Shown one piece after another: positions 24,274-32,664 of a DNA stretch of 40,680 nt (its first letter is position 1; each line of letters opens with the position of its first letter). A program made the position numbers and the translations under genes. Under the pieces are notes generated by a model, which worked only from the letters and a program-made list of their open reading frames with translations, searched no databases and had not been told where the DNA came from. Location of the stretch: NCBI GenBank assembly GCA_001941045.1, contig MSHD01000041.1:1-40680 (forward strand), written 5' to 3'. The DNA comes from Lachnospiraceae bacterium Zagget2 (GTDB lineage Bacteria > Bacillota > Clostridia > Lachnospirales > Lachnospiraceae).

Positions 24274-24293
24274 GCTGTAGCACCCGCTACAGC
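24274..24293. other. Stem-loop at the cyclase stop codon
   Basis: GCTGTAG and CTACAGC form a perfect 7-bp stem with a 6-nt loop spanning the stop codon of the adenylate cyclase gene. No U-tract follows on the minus strand, so it is at most a weak or partial transcription boundary before the repeat-protein promoter. Confidence 0.5.
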
Positions 24294-26092
24294 ACCTCGT
24301 CCACGCTGTACACCTGGATCTCGTGTGCCTTTCCCTTCAGGTGCATTCTGCCCATCTCTGTAACCTTCAGGCGGTCGTGCAGCGCTTTATAGACCTCCTC
24401 ACCGATCAGAATCTGGTCCTTTTTTGCTTTTCCTTCCAGACGGGACGCGGTATTCACAGTATCTCCAATGGCCGTGTAGTCCATCCGGAAGTCGCAGCCG
24501 ATATTGCCGACAATGGCTGAGCCGCAGTTGATGCCGATACCGACATTGACCTTCCTGCCGAAGCGCTCCAGCATCGATTTCTCCATATCCTTCGTGCCCT
24601 CCACGATATCCCGCGCCGTGCAGACCGCACGGTAAACATAGTCGTCGAGATCAAAGGGCGCGTTAAAGACAGCCATCGTCGCGTCGCCGATAAACTTGTC
24701 GAGCGTGCCGCCGTTGCGGAAAATCGCCTCCGTGGTCAGCGTCAGGTAGCGATTCAGAATCTCCACGACCTCCTCCGCCGGAAGCTCCTCCGACATTGGC
24801 GTGAAGCCTCGGATATCGACGAACAGCACCGCAATGTCACGCCGCTCCCCGCCGAGCACCGGGTTGAATTCGCCGCTGCGGGAGACCTCCTCCACGATCT
24901 GCGGCGCAACGTATTTCTTGAAAGCCTTCACAACTTCGCGGCGCTTTTTCAGCTCCATCAGGTAGTTCACGATCACGGACAGAATATAGACAGTGAGCAT
25001 AATGATCGGCAGACTGACCAGATGAATCACCCAGCCCTGCCGAAACAGCCAGGTCCCGAGCAGCAGCTCCACAATACAGATTGCAATTCCCAGTAGCGCT
25101 GCCGACAGCGGCCTCATTCTGCGGCACAGCATGCAGTAAAGCCCGACGACCAGCGCCATGAGAAACGCCGTCAACGCCGTGTTCACCGGTACCGCCGTCT
25201 TTCCCTCCATCAGTGCCTCTATAATATTGGCGTGAATCTCGACGCCGTACATCTGCTCGCTTTTCTGAATCGCCACATGGAAAGAGTCCTGCATCCCCGA
25301 CGCGTAGGCGCCTACCACCACGATACAGTCCTTGAAAATCCGCGGATCGACCGTCCCGTCCAGCACGTCGCAAAGCGACACCGATTCATAATCCCCGCTG
25401 TCACCCGAAAAAGCAAATTGAAACTTGTTATTCTGGTACAGCCTCGGCATCTGCGGCTCCTCGCCGATATATTCCATATAGGCGGCATAACTCTTATAGG
25501 CAAGACTGTAGATCGTCTCTTCCTCCGTTTCCACATAAGCAATCGCCTGGCGGATGTAACCGTCTTTGTCCTGCGTTGTATTTGCGAAGCCCTCTCCCAC
25601 AGCCTCCCGAAGCGCATCATAAGAGCGCTCGACCATATTTACATGGAGTTCATCCACATAATACTCTCCGCTGTCATCCGTGCCGACACTCCTGTCGTAA
25701 ACCAGATTTACAGCCGTAATTACATTTCCAGCCTCCGCGCAGGCCTCCGCGAAGCGGGTATCTCCCTCCTCGTCCATCTCGTTGATATACAGAATATCAA
25801 AGGCAATAACTGCCGGCTGGTTCTCCTCATCTGCGGACAGCGCCTCCACAAGCTGTGCAGGAATGTCCCGCGTCCAGGTATTGTACTGCCCCAGCGCCTC
25901 CAGAGAGCGCTCATCGATCTTGATAATCTTGATCCGGGAGTTTGTGACCTCCGCCCGCTGCCACATGAAATCGGTCAGCATCTTGTCAAGAGCAAACAGC
26001 GGCTGCAGCCAGCACAGCAAAAAAGTGATCAGCATAACAATCGCTATGCCGACCACATGCCTGTTCACTTTCCCGCGTATCCGTTCCCTCAT
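24287..26092 (-). CDS. CHASE2-domain membrane adenylate cyclase (class III)
   Basis: A 601-aa sensor cyclase. TM1 (about 12-33) precedes an extracellular CHASE2 domain (about 34-302), followed by three membrane helices (about 305-378) and a cytoplasmic class III catalytic domain (about 416-595). Catalytic residues are complete: metal-binding Asp426 (FVDIRGF) and Asp470 (KFIGDATMAVF), adenine-selecting Lys466 and Asp538 (MDYTAIGD), and transition-state Asn547 and Arg551 (NTASRLE). This predicts a functional homodimer making cAMP in response to an extracellular cue. Its ATG overlaps the rsmI stop codon by 4 nt. Downstream in the same direction lie a repeat protein, a FecR protein, an RCK channel and a cNMP-binding protein, the likely output. 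Confidence 0.94.
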   Translation of the reverse strand: MRERIRGKVNRHVVGIAIVMLITFLLCWLQPLFALDKMLTDFMWQRAEVTNSRIKIIKIDERSLEALGQYNTWTRDIPAQLVEALSADEENQPAVIAFDILYINEMDEEGDTRFAEACAEAGNVITAVNLVYDRSVGTDDSGEYYVDELHVNMVERSYDALREAVGEGFANTTQDKDGYIRQAIAYVETEEETIYSLAYKSYAAYMEYIGEEPQMPRLYQNNKFQFAFSGDSGDYESVSLCDVLDGTVDPRIFKDCIVVVGAYASGMQDSFHVAIQKSEQMYGVEIHANIIEALMEGKTAVPVNTALTAFLMALVVGLYCMLCRRMRPLSAALLGIAICIVELLLGTWLFRQGWVIHLVSLPIIMLTVYILSVIVNYLMELKKRREVVKAFKKYVAPQIVEEVSRSGEFNPVLGGERRDIAVLFVDIRGFTPMSEELPAEEVVEILNRYLTLTTEAIFRNGGTLDKFIGDATMAVFNAPFDLDDYVYRAVCTARDIVEGTKDMEKSMLERFGRKVNVGIGINCGSAIVGNIGCDFRMDYTAIGDTVNTASRLEGKAKKDQILIGEEVYKALHDRLKVTEMGRMHLKGKAHEIQVYSVDEVL

Positions 26093-26946
26093 CCCTCGTT
26101 CTCCAATAGCGCCTGATAAATATCTCTCTTCGACACGCCTCGATCCTTCGCAACCTGCCGCATCGCTTCCCTGCGATCCATGCCCTGCTCCTCATAGAAG
26201 CGCATGTGCTCCGCGAGCGGTCTCTCCCGCATGGCCTCCTGTCTTTCTTCCTGCATCTGCCGGCGGGAGCGCCCTTCCAGCACGAGCACATACTCGCCGC
26301 GCGGCTCATTCCCTTCATAATACAGAAGTGCCCCATCCAGCGTCGTCTGAAAGGCCGTCTCATGCTTTTTGGTAAGCTCCTTACAGAGCGTCAGTTTCCG
26401 GTCTCCCAGGATCTCCCGCAGTTCCGTCAGGGTTTTCACCAGTCTGTGCGGCGCCTCATACAGGATGATCGTCCGCGTCTCCTGCGCGAGCTCCTCCAGC
26501 ACCTCACGGCGCTCCTTCTTATCCGTCGGGAGAAAACCCTCAAAGCAGAAACGTCTCGTGGAAAGTCCGGACAGCGTAAGAGCCGTCACGCAGGCACAGG
26601 CTCCTGGCAGGGAAGTCACGCATACACCCGCCTCATGGCACATCCGCACCAGCTCCTCGCCGGGATCCGAGATCCCGGGAGTCCCCGCGTCCGTAATCAG
26701 CGCGATATTCTGTCCTTCCAGAAGCCGTTTTACCAGCAAACGGCCCTTCTCGATTTTATTATACTCATGATAGCTGGTCATCGGCGTATGGATGTCGAAA
26801 TGATTCAGCAATTTGATACTGTTTCGTGTATCCTCCGCCGCGATCAGATCCGCCTCCTTCAGCGTGCGCAGGACCCGGAAGCTCATGTCCTCGAGATTTC
26901 CGATCGGAGTCGCGCACAAGTACAGTGTCCCTGCCTTATCTGTCAT
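26089..26946 (-). CDS. rsmI: 16S rRNA (cytidine(1402)-2'-O)-methyltransferase RsmI
   Basis: A 285-aa tetrapyrrole-methylase-fold enzyme that 2'-O-methylates C1402 of 16S rRNA at the ribosomal P site. The family motifs ATPIGNLEDMS (12-22), IAAEDTRNS, ALITDAGTPGISDPGEELV, SLPGACACVTAL and FEGFLP are all present. The C-terminal helical domain ends with the ARM-like GVSKRDIYQALLEN. The ATG overlaps the ricT stop by 4 nt, and the order ricT-rsmI resembles B. subtilis yaaT...yabC. The cyclase gene is translationally coupled behind it. Confidence 0.96.
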   Translation of the reverse strand: MTDKAGTLYLCATPIGNLEDMSFRVLRTLKEADLIAAEDTRNSIKLLNHFDIHTPMTSYHEYNKIEKGRLLVKRLLEGQNIALITDAGTPGISDPGEELVRMCHEAGVCVTSLPGACACVTALTLSGLSTRRFCFEGFLPTDKKERREVLEELAQETRTIILYEAPHRLVKTLTELREILGDRKLTLCKELTKKHETAFQTTLDGALLYYEGNEPRGEYVLVLEGRSRRQMQEERQEAMRERPLAEHMRFYEEQGMDRREAMRQVAKDRGVSKRDIYQALLENEG

Positions 26947-28004
26947 ACGGTCTCACTTTTCTTATCATGTGGTTTCGCTTTCCCTCTGCGGCGCTCCTGG
27001 TTCGGCCTGCGGTCGCGGCGTTCCGCTTTTTCCTTCCGCTCCGACTTTTCCCGTCGATCCTGTTTCTGCGCACGATCCGCTTTGCCGCGGCGTTCCGGCT
27101 TCTCCTGACTGTCGGGCGCTTCCGTTTCCTTCAGATTCTTCTCTTCAGCAACCTTTTCTTTATTTCGGTTGCCCTTCTCCTTCTTGCGGCGCGGCCGGAA
27201 CTTCAGCTCGGCCACCGGGTACTCGCGAACTTCCTTCTCGTCTTTTTCCAGCGTCACAACAACTTTTACGGTCTGGCGCAGCACGTTGACGGAACTCACC
27301 TCTCCCTGGCTGCCGTCGGCGGCAGTCACATAATCACCAATGCCGGGCAGACGGCTGTTCAGATCCTCGTAAGTCTCCTGCTCGTACTTAAGGCAACACA
27401 TGAGCCTTCCGCAAACACCGGAAATCTTGGACGGATTCAGCGAAAGGTTCTGCTCCTTCGCCATCTTGATCGACACCGGAATAAAGTCTGACTGATGCGC
27501 ATAACAGCAGAGCGGCCTGCCGCAGATGCCGATCCCGCCAAGGATCTTCGTCTCATCGCGCACTCCGATCTGACGCAGCTCAATGCGTGTACGGAACACG
27601 CTCGCCAGATCCTTCACCAGCTCACGAAAATCAATCCGCCCGTCCGCCGTGAAATAGAACAGGATCTTATTGCCGTCAAAGGTGTACTCCACATCCACAA
27701 GCTTCATTTCAAGCTCATGTTTGTGAATCTTCTCCTGACAGATCTTATAAGCTTCTTTCTCCTTCGCACGATTCTCCTCAGCCAGTTTGTCGTCATGGGG
27801 CGTCGCCAGACGCAGCACCGGCTTCAACGGCTGAATCACGCGATCATCCTCGACTTCCTTTCTGCCGATCACCACTTCGCCGTACTCAAGCCCGCGCGCG
27901 GTTTCCACGATCACGTGATCTCCTCTTTGAATCTCCAGATCTCCCGGAGAAAAATAGTATACCTTTCCCGCGTGCCGGAAACGCACGCCCGTTATATTTG
28001 TCAT
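26943..28004 (-). CDS. ricT: PSP1-domain protein RicT (YaaT)
   Basis: A 353-aa homologue of B. subtilis YaaT/RicT, part of the RicAFT (Y-complex) that carries iron-sulfur clusters and promotes RNase Y-dependent mRNA maturation, sporulation and competence. The PSP1 core (about 1-260) contains GIGICGRPLCCYAHQ and KISGVCGRLMCCLKYE, the two Cys-rich motifs that supply cluster ligands. The C-terminus (about 268-353) is an unusually long Lys/Arg/Glu-rich tail, probably disordered and possibly RNA-binding. It lies one nucleotide after holB, the conserved Firmicute order. No ricA or ricF gene is in the window. Confidence 0.95.
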   Translation of the reverse strand: MTNITGVRFRHAGKVYYFSPGDLEIQRGDHVIVETARGLEYGEVVIGRKEVEDDRVIQPLKPVLRLATPHDDKLAEENRAKEKEAYKICQEKIHKHELEMKLVDVEYTFDGNKILFYFTADGRIDFRELVKDLASVFRTRIELRQIGVRDETKILGGIGICGRPLCCYAHQSDFIPVSIKMAKEQNLSLNPSKISGVCGRLMCCLKYEQETYEDLNSRLPGIGDYVTAADGSQGEVSSVNVLRQTVKVVVTLEKDEKEVREYPVAELKFRPRRKKEKGNRNKEKVAEEKNLKETEAPDSQEKPERRGKADRAQKQDRREKSERKEKAERRDRRPNQERRRGKAKPHDKKSETV

Positions 28005-28005
28005 C

Positions 28006-28995
28006 TCAGTTCTCCTTCATGGTGAGAAGCAGAAGCTCCATAACCATATCAAAATTTACATTCGCATTCAGCCGCTGCTTTGCCTTGTCGAGAGATTTCA
28101 GAATCAGCTCCAGTCCCTCATAGGAACTTTTCTGTGCCCGCTCGCGGATCGCGATCAGCTCCTGCCGGAAGATCAGACCGTCCGCGTCACGCGTCGCCTT
28201 GAACAGGAGCACATCCCGGTACCAGACCATCAGAATGTCGAGATAATCGTCAATCTCCATCTTATAAGTGCTGATTTTCCTCAGATCCTCGATCAGATCG
28301 TTCAGTTCCATCTCCCCGATATTTTTCACGAGATGGAGTGCGTGGTCGAGCATCTCCGTAAAACTGTCGGACAGCGCAAGCCTCCTGGCCTTACCCACAT
28401 TTCCTTGCGCAAAAGCGGTGCAGACTTCCGCCTGATAATCGGGAATCTCCAGCTGCTCCATCAGATAATGCCGGATACGCTCGTCCGGTACCGGTTTCAG
28501 ATCCAGCACCACACAGCGGGACAGGATCGTCGGCAGCAGCATGCCGGTATTTGTCGTGAGCAACAGGATCACCGCATAGGACGGGGGCTCCTCGATCGTC
28601 TTCAGCAAAGCGTTCTGCGCCTGCGGCGTCAGCTTCTCCGCCTCATCCACTATATAGATTTTGCAGGGACTGCTGTAGGGTCTGATCTGGATATCCCCGT
28701 TCAGCTGTCCGCGGATATCCTCCACGCTGATCGTCCCCTGCTTCTCATGCGTCACGCGGATGATATCCGGCTGATTCAGCGAGAGCGCCTGGCGGCAGGA
28801 GCGGCACTGCATACAGGGCTCCGTCCCGTGCGCTTCACACTGCAGCGTCTGCGCGAAGATTCCGGCCAGAAGCTTCTTGCCCGAGCCGCGCTCCCCGTTG
28901 ATAATATAGGCGTGGGAAACCTTATTCAGTTCTATTGCGCGCTTCATATGAGCGATTGTCTGCTCATGCCCGATCACATCTGCAAATCCGGCCAT
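28006..28995 (-). CDS. holB: DNA polymerase III delta' subunit
   Basis: A 329-aa clamp-loader AAA+ protein. The N-terminal GHEQTIAHMKRAI and SHAYIINGERGSGKK (Walker A, residues 34-41, with Lys instead of Ser/Thr at the final position) suggest reduced or absent ATP hydrolysis, as usual for delta'. A zinc-binding Cys cluster lies near 53-68 (C...C-x2-C-x2-C), followed by VDEAEKLTPQAQNALLKTIEEPP (Walker B region) and the SRC motif in TILSRCVVLD. The start at 28995 has a GGAGGT-type ribosome site. Its position before ricT is conserved across Firmicutes. Confidence 0.95.
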   Translation of the reverse strand: MAGFADVIGHEQTIAHMKRAIELNKVSHAYIINGERGSGKKLLAGIFAQTLQCEAHGTEPCMQCRSCRQALSLNQPDIIRVTHEKQGTISVEDIRGQLNGDIQIRPYSSPCKIYIVDEAEKLTPQAQNALLKTIEEPPSYAVILLLTTNTGMLLPTILSRCVVLDLKPVPDERIRHYLMEQLEIPDYQAEVCTAFAQGNVGKARRLALSDSFTEMLDHALHLVKNIGEMELNDLIEDLRKISTYKMEIDDYLDILMVWYRDVLLFKATRDADGLIFRQELIAIRERAQKSSYEGLELILKSLDKAKQRLNANVNFDMVMELLLLTMKEN

Positions 28996-29025
28996 TCTCT
29001 CACCTCCGCATTCGTTCTCATTGTA

Positions 29026-29619
29026 TCACACAGCAAGGCATTTTTGAATGAAAAGTTTTATCTCGCCAAGGCACTGCTCCAGATCCGCATTCTGAAAACG
29101 CGCGGTAATTCCCTCTTTTTCAAGCTTCTCCTCAGAAAAATCTTCCTGATCTGCCAGAAATCTGCGGCACATCTCCGCATAATGCGGCGTCGCCTGGCTC
29201 TTCTCCCGCGCGAGCGCACGGGCAAGCCGCTCCCCGTCATCCACCTCCACATAGATCGCCGTCATCCGTTCCGGCCCGAAATACTCCTTCATCGCATGCC
29301 AGGATTCCGGCGTCCCGATCAGCGCATAGGAAAAGCGATCCGTATCCAGCTCCTCATCACAGACTGTAAAATACTTCCAGATGCCATGCACCGTATTATA
29401 AGAACGCAGCTCCACAACGAGCCCCGCTGCCTGCAGACGCGCAAGCTCCGCCTCATCCACAAAATGATACTCGACCCCTTCTGTCTCCCCCTCGCGAATC
29501 GGACGGGTCGTGTAGGGGACGATGCGGCGCAGTCCGAGCTCTTCATCCGCCAGAAGCCTCTTATAAATCGTATCCTTTCCCGACGAGCTCTTCCCCATCA
29601 GACAGAAGATTTTTCCCAT
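29026..29619 (-). CDS. Guanylate kinase-like protein
   Basis: A 197-aa guanylate-kinase-fold protein, which phosphorylates GMP to GDP in canonical members. The Walker A loop reads GKSSSGKDT (9-17), with Asp where most kinases have Ser/Thr after the Lys. The GMP-binding block YTTRPIREGETEGVEYHFV is intact and is followed by ELRSYNTVHG. The lid region is more divergent, and the genome may carry another, housekeeping gmk. It occupies the position of thymidylate kinase (tmk) in the Bacillus decarboxylase-tmk-holB-yaaT arrangement. Its start overlaps the decarboxylase gene by 22 nt. Confidence 0.82.
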   Translation of the reverse strand: MGKIFCLMGKSSSGKDTIYKRLLADEELGLRRIVPYTTRPIREGETEGVEYHFVDEAELARLQAAGLVVELRSYNTVHGIWKYFTVCDEELDTDRFSYALIGTPESWHAMKEYFGPERMTAIYVEVDDGERLARALAREKSQATPHYAEMCRRFLADQEDFSEEKLEKEGITARFQNADLEQCLGEIKLFIQKCLAV

Positions 29620-31010
29620 ACACGCTCTCCCTTTATCACACGAAGCCTGCCGTTTTCTATACCGCGCAGCTCACATCCGGCCTGCGGCAGGACGGCAAGA
29701 CTCTCTAAAATCGCCTCGTTGATCTCCTCGCCCGGCGTCAACAGCGCGATTCCGGGCGGATACGGCACGACAAATCCGGCGCTGACCCTGCCGCGCGCCT
29801 CAGTAAACGAAACCCACTCCGCATCCGCATCAAAGGCCGTCTGCATGGAACAAAACCGACGCGGCTTCGGTAAGGCAGCCGGGACTGGATCCAGTTCCGT
29901 CATATCTGTGCACCCTGTTCCGGCGTCCATCCGTAAAAAAGCATCTCCGAGACGCCGCAGATCTTCCTCCCGGTCCGCGACCGAGGTCAGGGCGCACACA
30001 TAGGAAATACCCGCCATCTCCGCTTCGATACGATAGTCCTCCCGCAGCCGCCGGGCCAGCTCTTTTCCACGAAGTCCGGCGCGCGCCCCCGACACCAGGA
30101 TGCGCGAACGGTCCATGTCGGGAAATTCCAGGAGCTTCAGTTGCTTCATGCTTCTCAGATCCGTGCGAAGCCGCGTAAGCCGCTCACCGAAGCGATCAAA
30201 CTCTGCTCGGTTTTCACCGATCCAGGCGATACACTCGTCCATCCCCGCCATCAGCACATAGGACGGACTGCTCGTCTGGTACACCCGCAGGAAAAACCGT
30301 ATTTTCTCCCGATCGATAAGCGTTCCATTCAGGTGAATGAGCGCGGTCTGCGTAAGAGACGGCAGCGTCTTGTGCAGGCTCATCACGACCACATCTGCAC
30401 CGCAGCTCACGGCATCCCGCGGAAAGTAACCGGAAAACGGAAAATGCGCGCCGTGTGCCTCGTCCACGATCAGCGGAACCCCGTGCGCATGCGCCGCCCC
30501 CGCGATCGCCTCCACATCCGAAACGATCCCGTCGTAGGTCGGCGACGTGAGCAGCACCGCCCGGATATCCGGTCTCTCCCGCAGCGCTTTATCCACATCG
30601 CCGGCTAAAATCGACCCACTTATCCCCATTTCCGACGTGGATTGTGGATAAATATACTCCGTATTCAGGCCGCGGAGCAACGCAGCGTGGATAACTGACT
30701 GATGACAGTTCCGCGCCATCAGAATCGTCCCACCCGCCGGAACACAACCGGACACCGCCGCAAGAATACCCGCCGTACTGCCGTTCACCAGATAATGCGT
30801 CTCCTCCGAGCCATACAGCCGCGCCGCCCGCTGCTGTGCGTCCCTCAGAATCCCCTCTGCGTGGTGCAGGTCGTCGAAACCGTCGATCTCCGTGATGTCG
30901 ATGAAAAACGGATTCCCCAGATCCCCCATACGCCTCTTGTGTCCGGGCATGTGCATCGGAAGATGATTGGAATCCGCGTAATTTTCTAGTTTTTCCAGTA
31001 ACTCGCTCAT
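29598..31010 (-). CDS. Orn/Lys/Arg decarboxylase family PLP enzyme
   Basis: A 470-aa fold-type I PLP protein, the short form of the ornithine/lysine/arginine decarboxylase family (YaaO/SpeA-like), lacking the N-terminal wing domain of the inducible E. coli enzymes. It shows MPGHKRRMG (21-29), the PLP phosphate loop NGSTAG (76-81), D183-E-A-H-G contacting the ring, and the Schiff-base lysine K214 in SLHKTLPSLTQTA. The product would be cadaverine, putrescine or agmatine; which one is not decidable here. Its start overlaps the small transporter gene by 4 nt (ATGA) and its end overlaps the guanylate-kinase-like gene. Confidence 0.92.
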   Translation of the reverse strand: MSELLEKLENYADSNHLPMHMPGHKRRMGDLGNPFFIDITEIDGFDDLHHAEGILRDAQQRAARLYGSEETHYLVNGSTAGILAAVSGCVPAGGTILMARNCHQSVIHAALLRGLNTEYIYPQSTSEMGISGSILAGDVDKALRERPDIRAVLLTSPTYDGIVSDVEAIAGAAHAHGVPLIVDEAHGAHFPFSGYFPRDAVSCGADVVVMSLHKTLPSLTQTALIHLNGTLIDREKIRFFLRVYQTSSPSYVLMAGMDECIAWIGENRAEFDRFGERLTRLRTDLRSMKQLKLLEFPDMDRSRILVSGARAGLRGKELARRLREDYRIEAEMAGISYVCALTSVADREEDLRRLGDAFLRMDAGTGCTDMTELDPVPAALPKPRRFCSMQTAFDADAEWVSFTEARGRVSAGFVVPYPPGIALLTPGEEINEAILESLAVLPQAGCELRGIENGRLRVIKGERVWEKSSV

Positions 31011-31351
31011 AATGAAAATATGATAATTCCCAGGATGGTCACGGCGATCGAGATCAGTGCACGCCGGTTTGGGCGTTCCCCGAGGAAAAAGACCGCCAGA
31101 ATCGTCACCCAGATGATGCCGGTCGACTCGATCATCGGCGTCACCTTCAGCTCGATCCCCCGATAGGCAAACACATTGATGACCGTCGTCCCGAGCAGCA
31201 GCGCATAGCCCAGGATCACACGCCAGTTCAGAAATTTAAAAATGATATTTTTATGTTCCCTCTGCGCCGACTGCTTCAGCAATATCTGTGACACCGATGC
31301 CACGAACACCGCCAGAAAAGCCAGCACATAGCTAATGTTCATCCATTCCAT
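31007..31351 (-). CDS. Small DMT/EamA-type membrane protein, ArnE/ArnF-like subunit 2
   Basis: A 114-aa protein with four transmembrane helices, half the length of EamA transporters and similar to small multidrug resistance or ArnE/ArnF flippase subunits. The last helices carry VTPMIESTGIIWVTILAVFFLGERPNRR in two stretches, where the Glu in ...LGERP is a DMT hallmark. It overlaps the preceding, similarly sized paralogue by 20 nt, so the two probably form a heterodimer. Context of an ArnC-like glycosyltransferase, aminotransferase and GT-C-like protein favours a lipid-linked sugar flippase over drug efflux. Confidence 0.82.
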   Translation of the reverse strand: MEWMNISYVLAFLAVFVASVSQILLKQSAQREHKNIIFKFLNWRVILGYALLLGTTVINVFAYRGIELKVTPMIESTGIIWVTILAVFFLGERPNRRALISIAVTILGIIIFSL

Positions 31352-31691
31352 GCAGACTGATCCCCACGATAATAATGATGCTCCCGATCACATTGTTCCA
31401 TGTCACCTGCTCCTTAAAAAGGATAACCGACCAGATCAGGATCAGGATGTACAGAATCCCTTTTCGCAGATACGCCGTCGACAGCGGCACCAGCTCCAGG
31501 AGAAGCTGCCACATGATCGCAAACACACCGAGACAGGCGACCGCGACGAGATAGTAGAAAATGAATTCCCGCGAAAAGGTCTCAAAGGTGCCGGCATACT
31601 TGATGAAGACCGAACTCAGACTCTGAATCACCAGGGACAGCGCGAGCAGAACATAGATTTTCACACGGCTCCGGCCAGACTTCTCAGTCAT
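31332..31691 (-). CDS. Small DMT/EamA-type membrane protein, ArnE/ArnF-like subunit 1
   Basis: A 119-aa four-helix membrane protein related to the following gene and to SMR/DMT transporters (ELVPLSTAYLRKGILYI and VILFKEQVTWNNVIGSIIIIVGI resemble the EamA C-terminal helix pair). I chose the ATG at 31691, with GGAGG nine nt upstream and an 8-nt overlap with the glycosyltransferase gene. The longer frame from 31730 starts with an unlikely Arg-rich leader. Paired small DMT genes behind an undecaprenyl-phosphate glycosyltransferase are the arrangement of arnE-arnF. Confidence 0.82.
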   Translation of the reverse strand: MTEKSGRSRVKIYVLLALSLVIQSLSSVFIKYAGTFETFSREFIFYYLVAVACLGVFAIMWQLLLELVPLSTAYLRKGILYILILIWSVILFKEQVTWNNVIGSIIIIVGISLHGMDEH

Positions 31692-32637
31692 CTTTCGCTT
31701 CCTCCGTCTCCTCGATATTGAAAGTCTCACGAATCACGTACTGCGGCTCCTTATTCATGCTCAGGAACAGGCGTCCGACGTATTCCCCGATCATCCCGAG
31801 GAAGAGGAAGGTCAGGCCGAAGAAGAAGGTGATCGCGCACATCAGCGAGGGCCAGCCCATCGACAGCGTCGGATCCACCAGCTTCCGGATCACGATCGTA
31901 ATTGCAAAAATAATACCGACCGCGGCAAAGAAAAAGCCGGTGAAGGACGCCACGCGCAGCGGAATCACAGAGAATCCGATGATATCCGACCAGAGGCCGA
32001 TCAGCGATTTCAGCGTATAGTTCGACTCGCCCACCTCACGCTCAAAGTGCTGGATCGGTACGCTGGCAATATTTTTCGTGCAGCGCATGAAAAGCCCAAG
32101 GAGATAGGTGTAGGGGCCGGTATACTGCACCGCATAATCCCGCACAAAGCGCCGCACAATAAAGTAGCTGGACGTGCGTACATCCTTCGGCTTCTGAATC
32201 ATCGCATTAACGGTCAGATCGTTGAAGCGGCTGCCCAGATTTCGCAGAAAGCTGTGCTTTTTGTGTGGATAATATCCATAGACGAGGTCATAGCCCTGAT
32301 CGAAGGTCTCAAACATCGTTCCGAGCTGCGACGGGTGCGTCTGCCCGTCATCGTCCATCCCGATGATCACGTCGCCCTTCACAAAGCGCAGCGCGGCCAT
32401 CAGAGCGTTGTGCTGGCCCGAATTCTTCGCAAGGCTGACGACCTTCACATCCTGGTACTGCGCGGCCATCTCCTTCAGAACGGCCAGCGTCTTCCCGCCG
32501 TCCGGCGAACAGTCATTAACCAGAACGAACTCGACATCGCCCCGCCCGAGGCGCAGCATCTCCTCACGGGTCATCGAGACGACATGTTCAATTGTCTGAG
32601 CCGAATTATAACACGGTATAATTACTGAATATAACAT
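31684..32637 (-). CDS. Family 2 glycosyltransferase, ArnC/GtrB-like (polyprenyl-phosphate sugar synthase)
   Basis: A 317-aa GT-A enzyme with VIIPCYNSAQTI at the N-terminus, the acidic VNDCSPDGG motif, the metal-binding D95-D-D-G-Q and a C-terminal pair of membrane helices (about 233-255 and 268-291). This matches DPM1/ArnC/GtrB enzymes, which load a sugar from a nucleotide donor onto undecaprenyl phosphate at the inner membrane face. The conserved GQHNALMAAL block is typical of that subgroup. It overlaps the first small DMT gene by 8 nt and follows the ATP-grasp gene by 27 nt, inside the proposed amino-sugar cassette. Confidence 0.92.
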   Translation of the reverse strand: MLYSVIIPCYNSAQTIEHVVSMTREEMLRLGRGDVEFVLVNDCSPDGGKTLAVLKEMAAQYQDVKVVSLAKNSGQHNALMAALRFVKGDVIIGMDDDGQTHPSQLGTMFETFDQGYDLVYGYYPHKKHSFLRNLGSRFNDLTVNAMIQKPKDVRTSSYFIVRRFVRDYAVQYTGPYTYLLGLFMRCTKNIASVPIQHFEREVGESNYTLKSLIGLWSDIIGFSVIPLRVASFTGFFFAAVGIIFAITIVIRKLVDPTLSMGWPSLMCAITFFFGLTFLFLGMIGEYVGRLFLSMNKEPQYVIRETFNIEETEEAKDD

Positions 32638-32664
32638 ATTTCTCCTTATTGGCTGACCCCGCTT

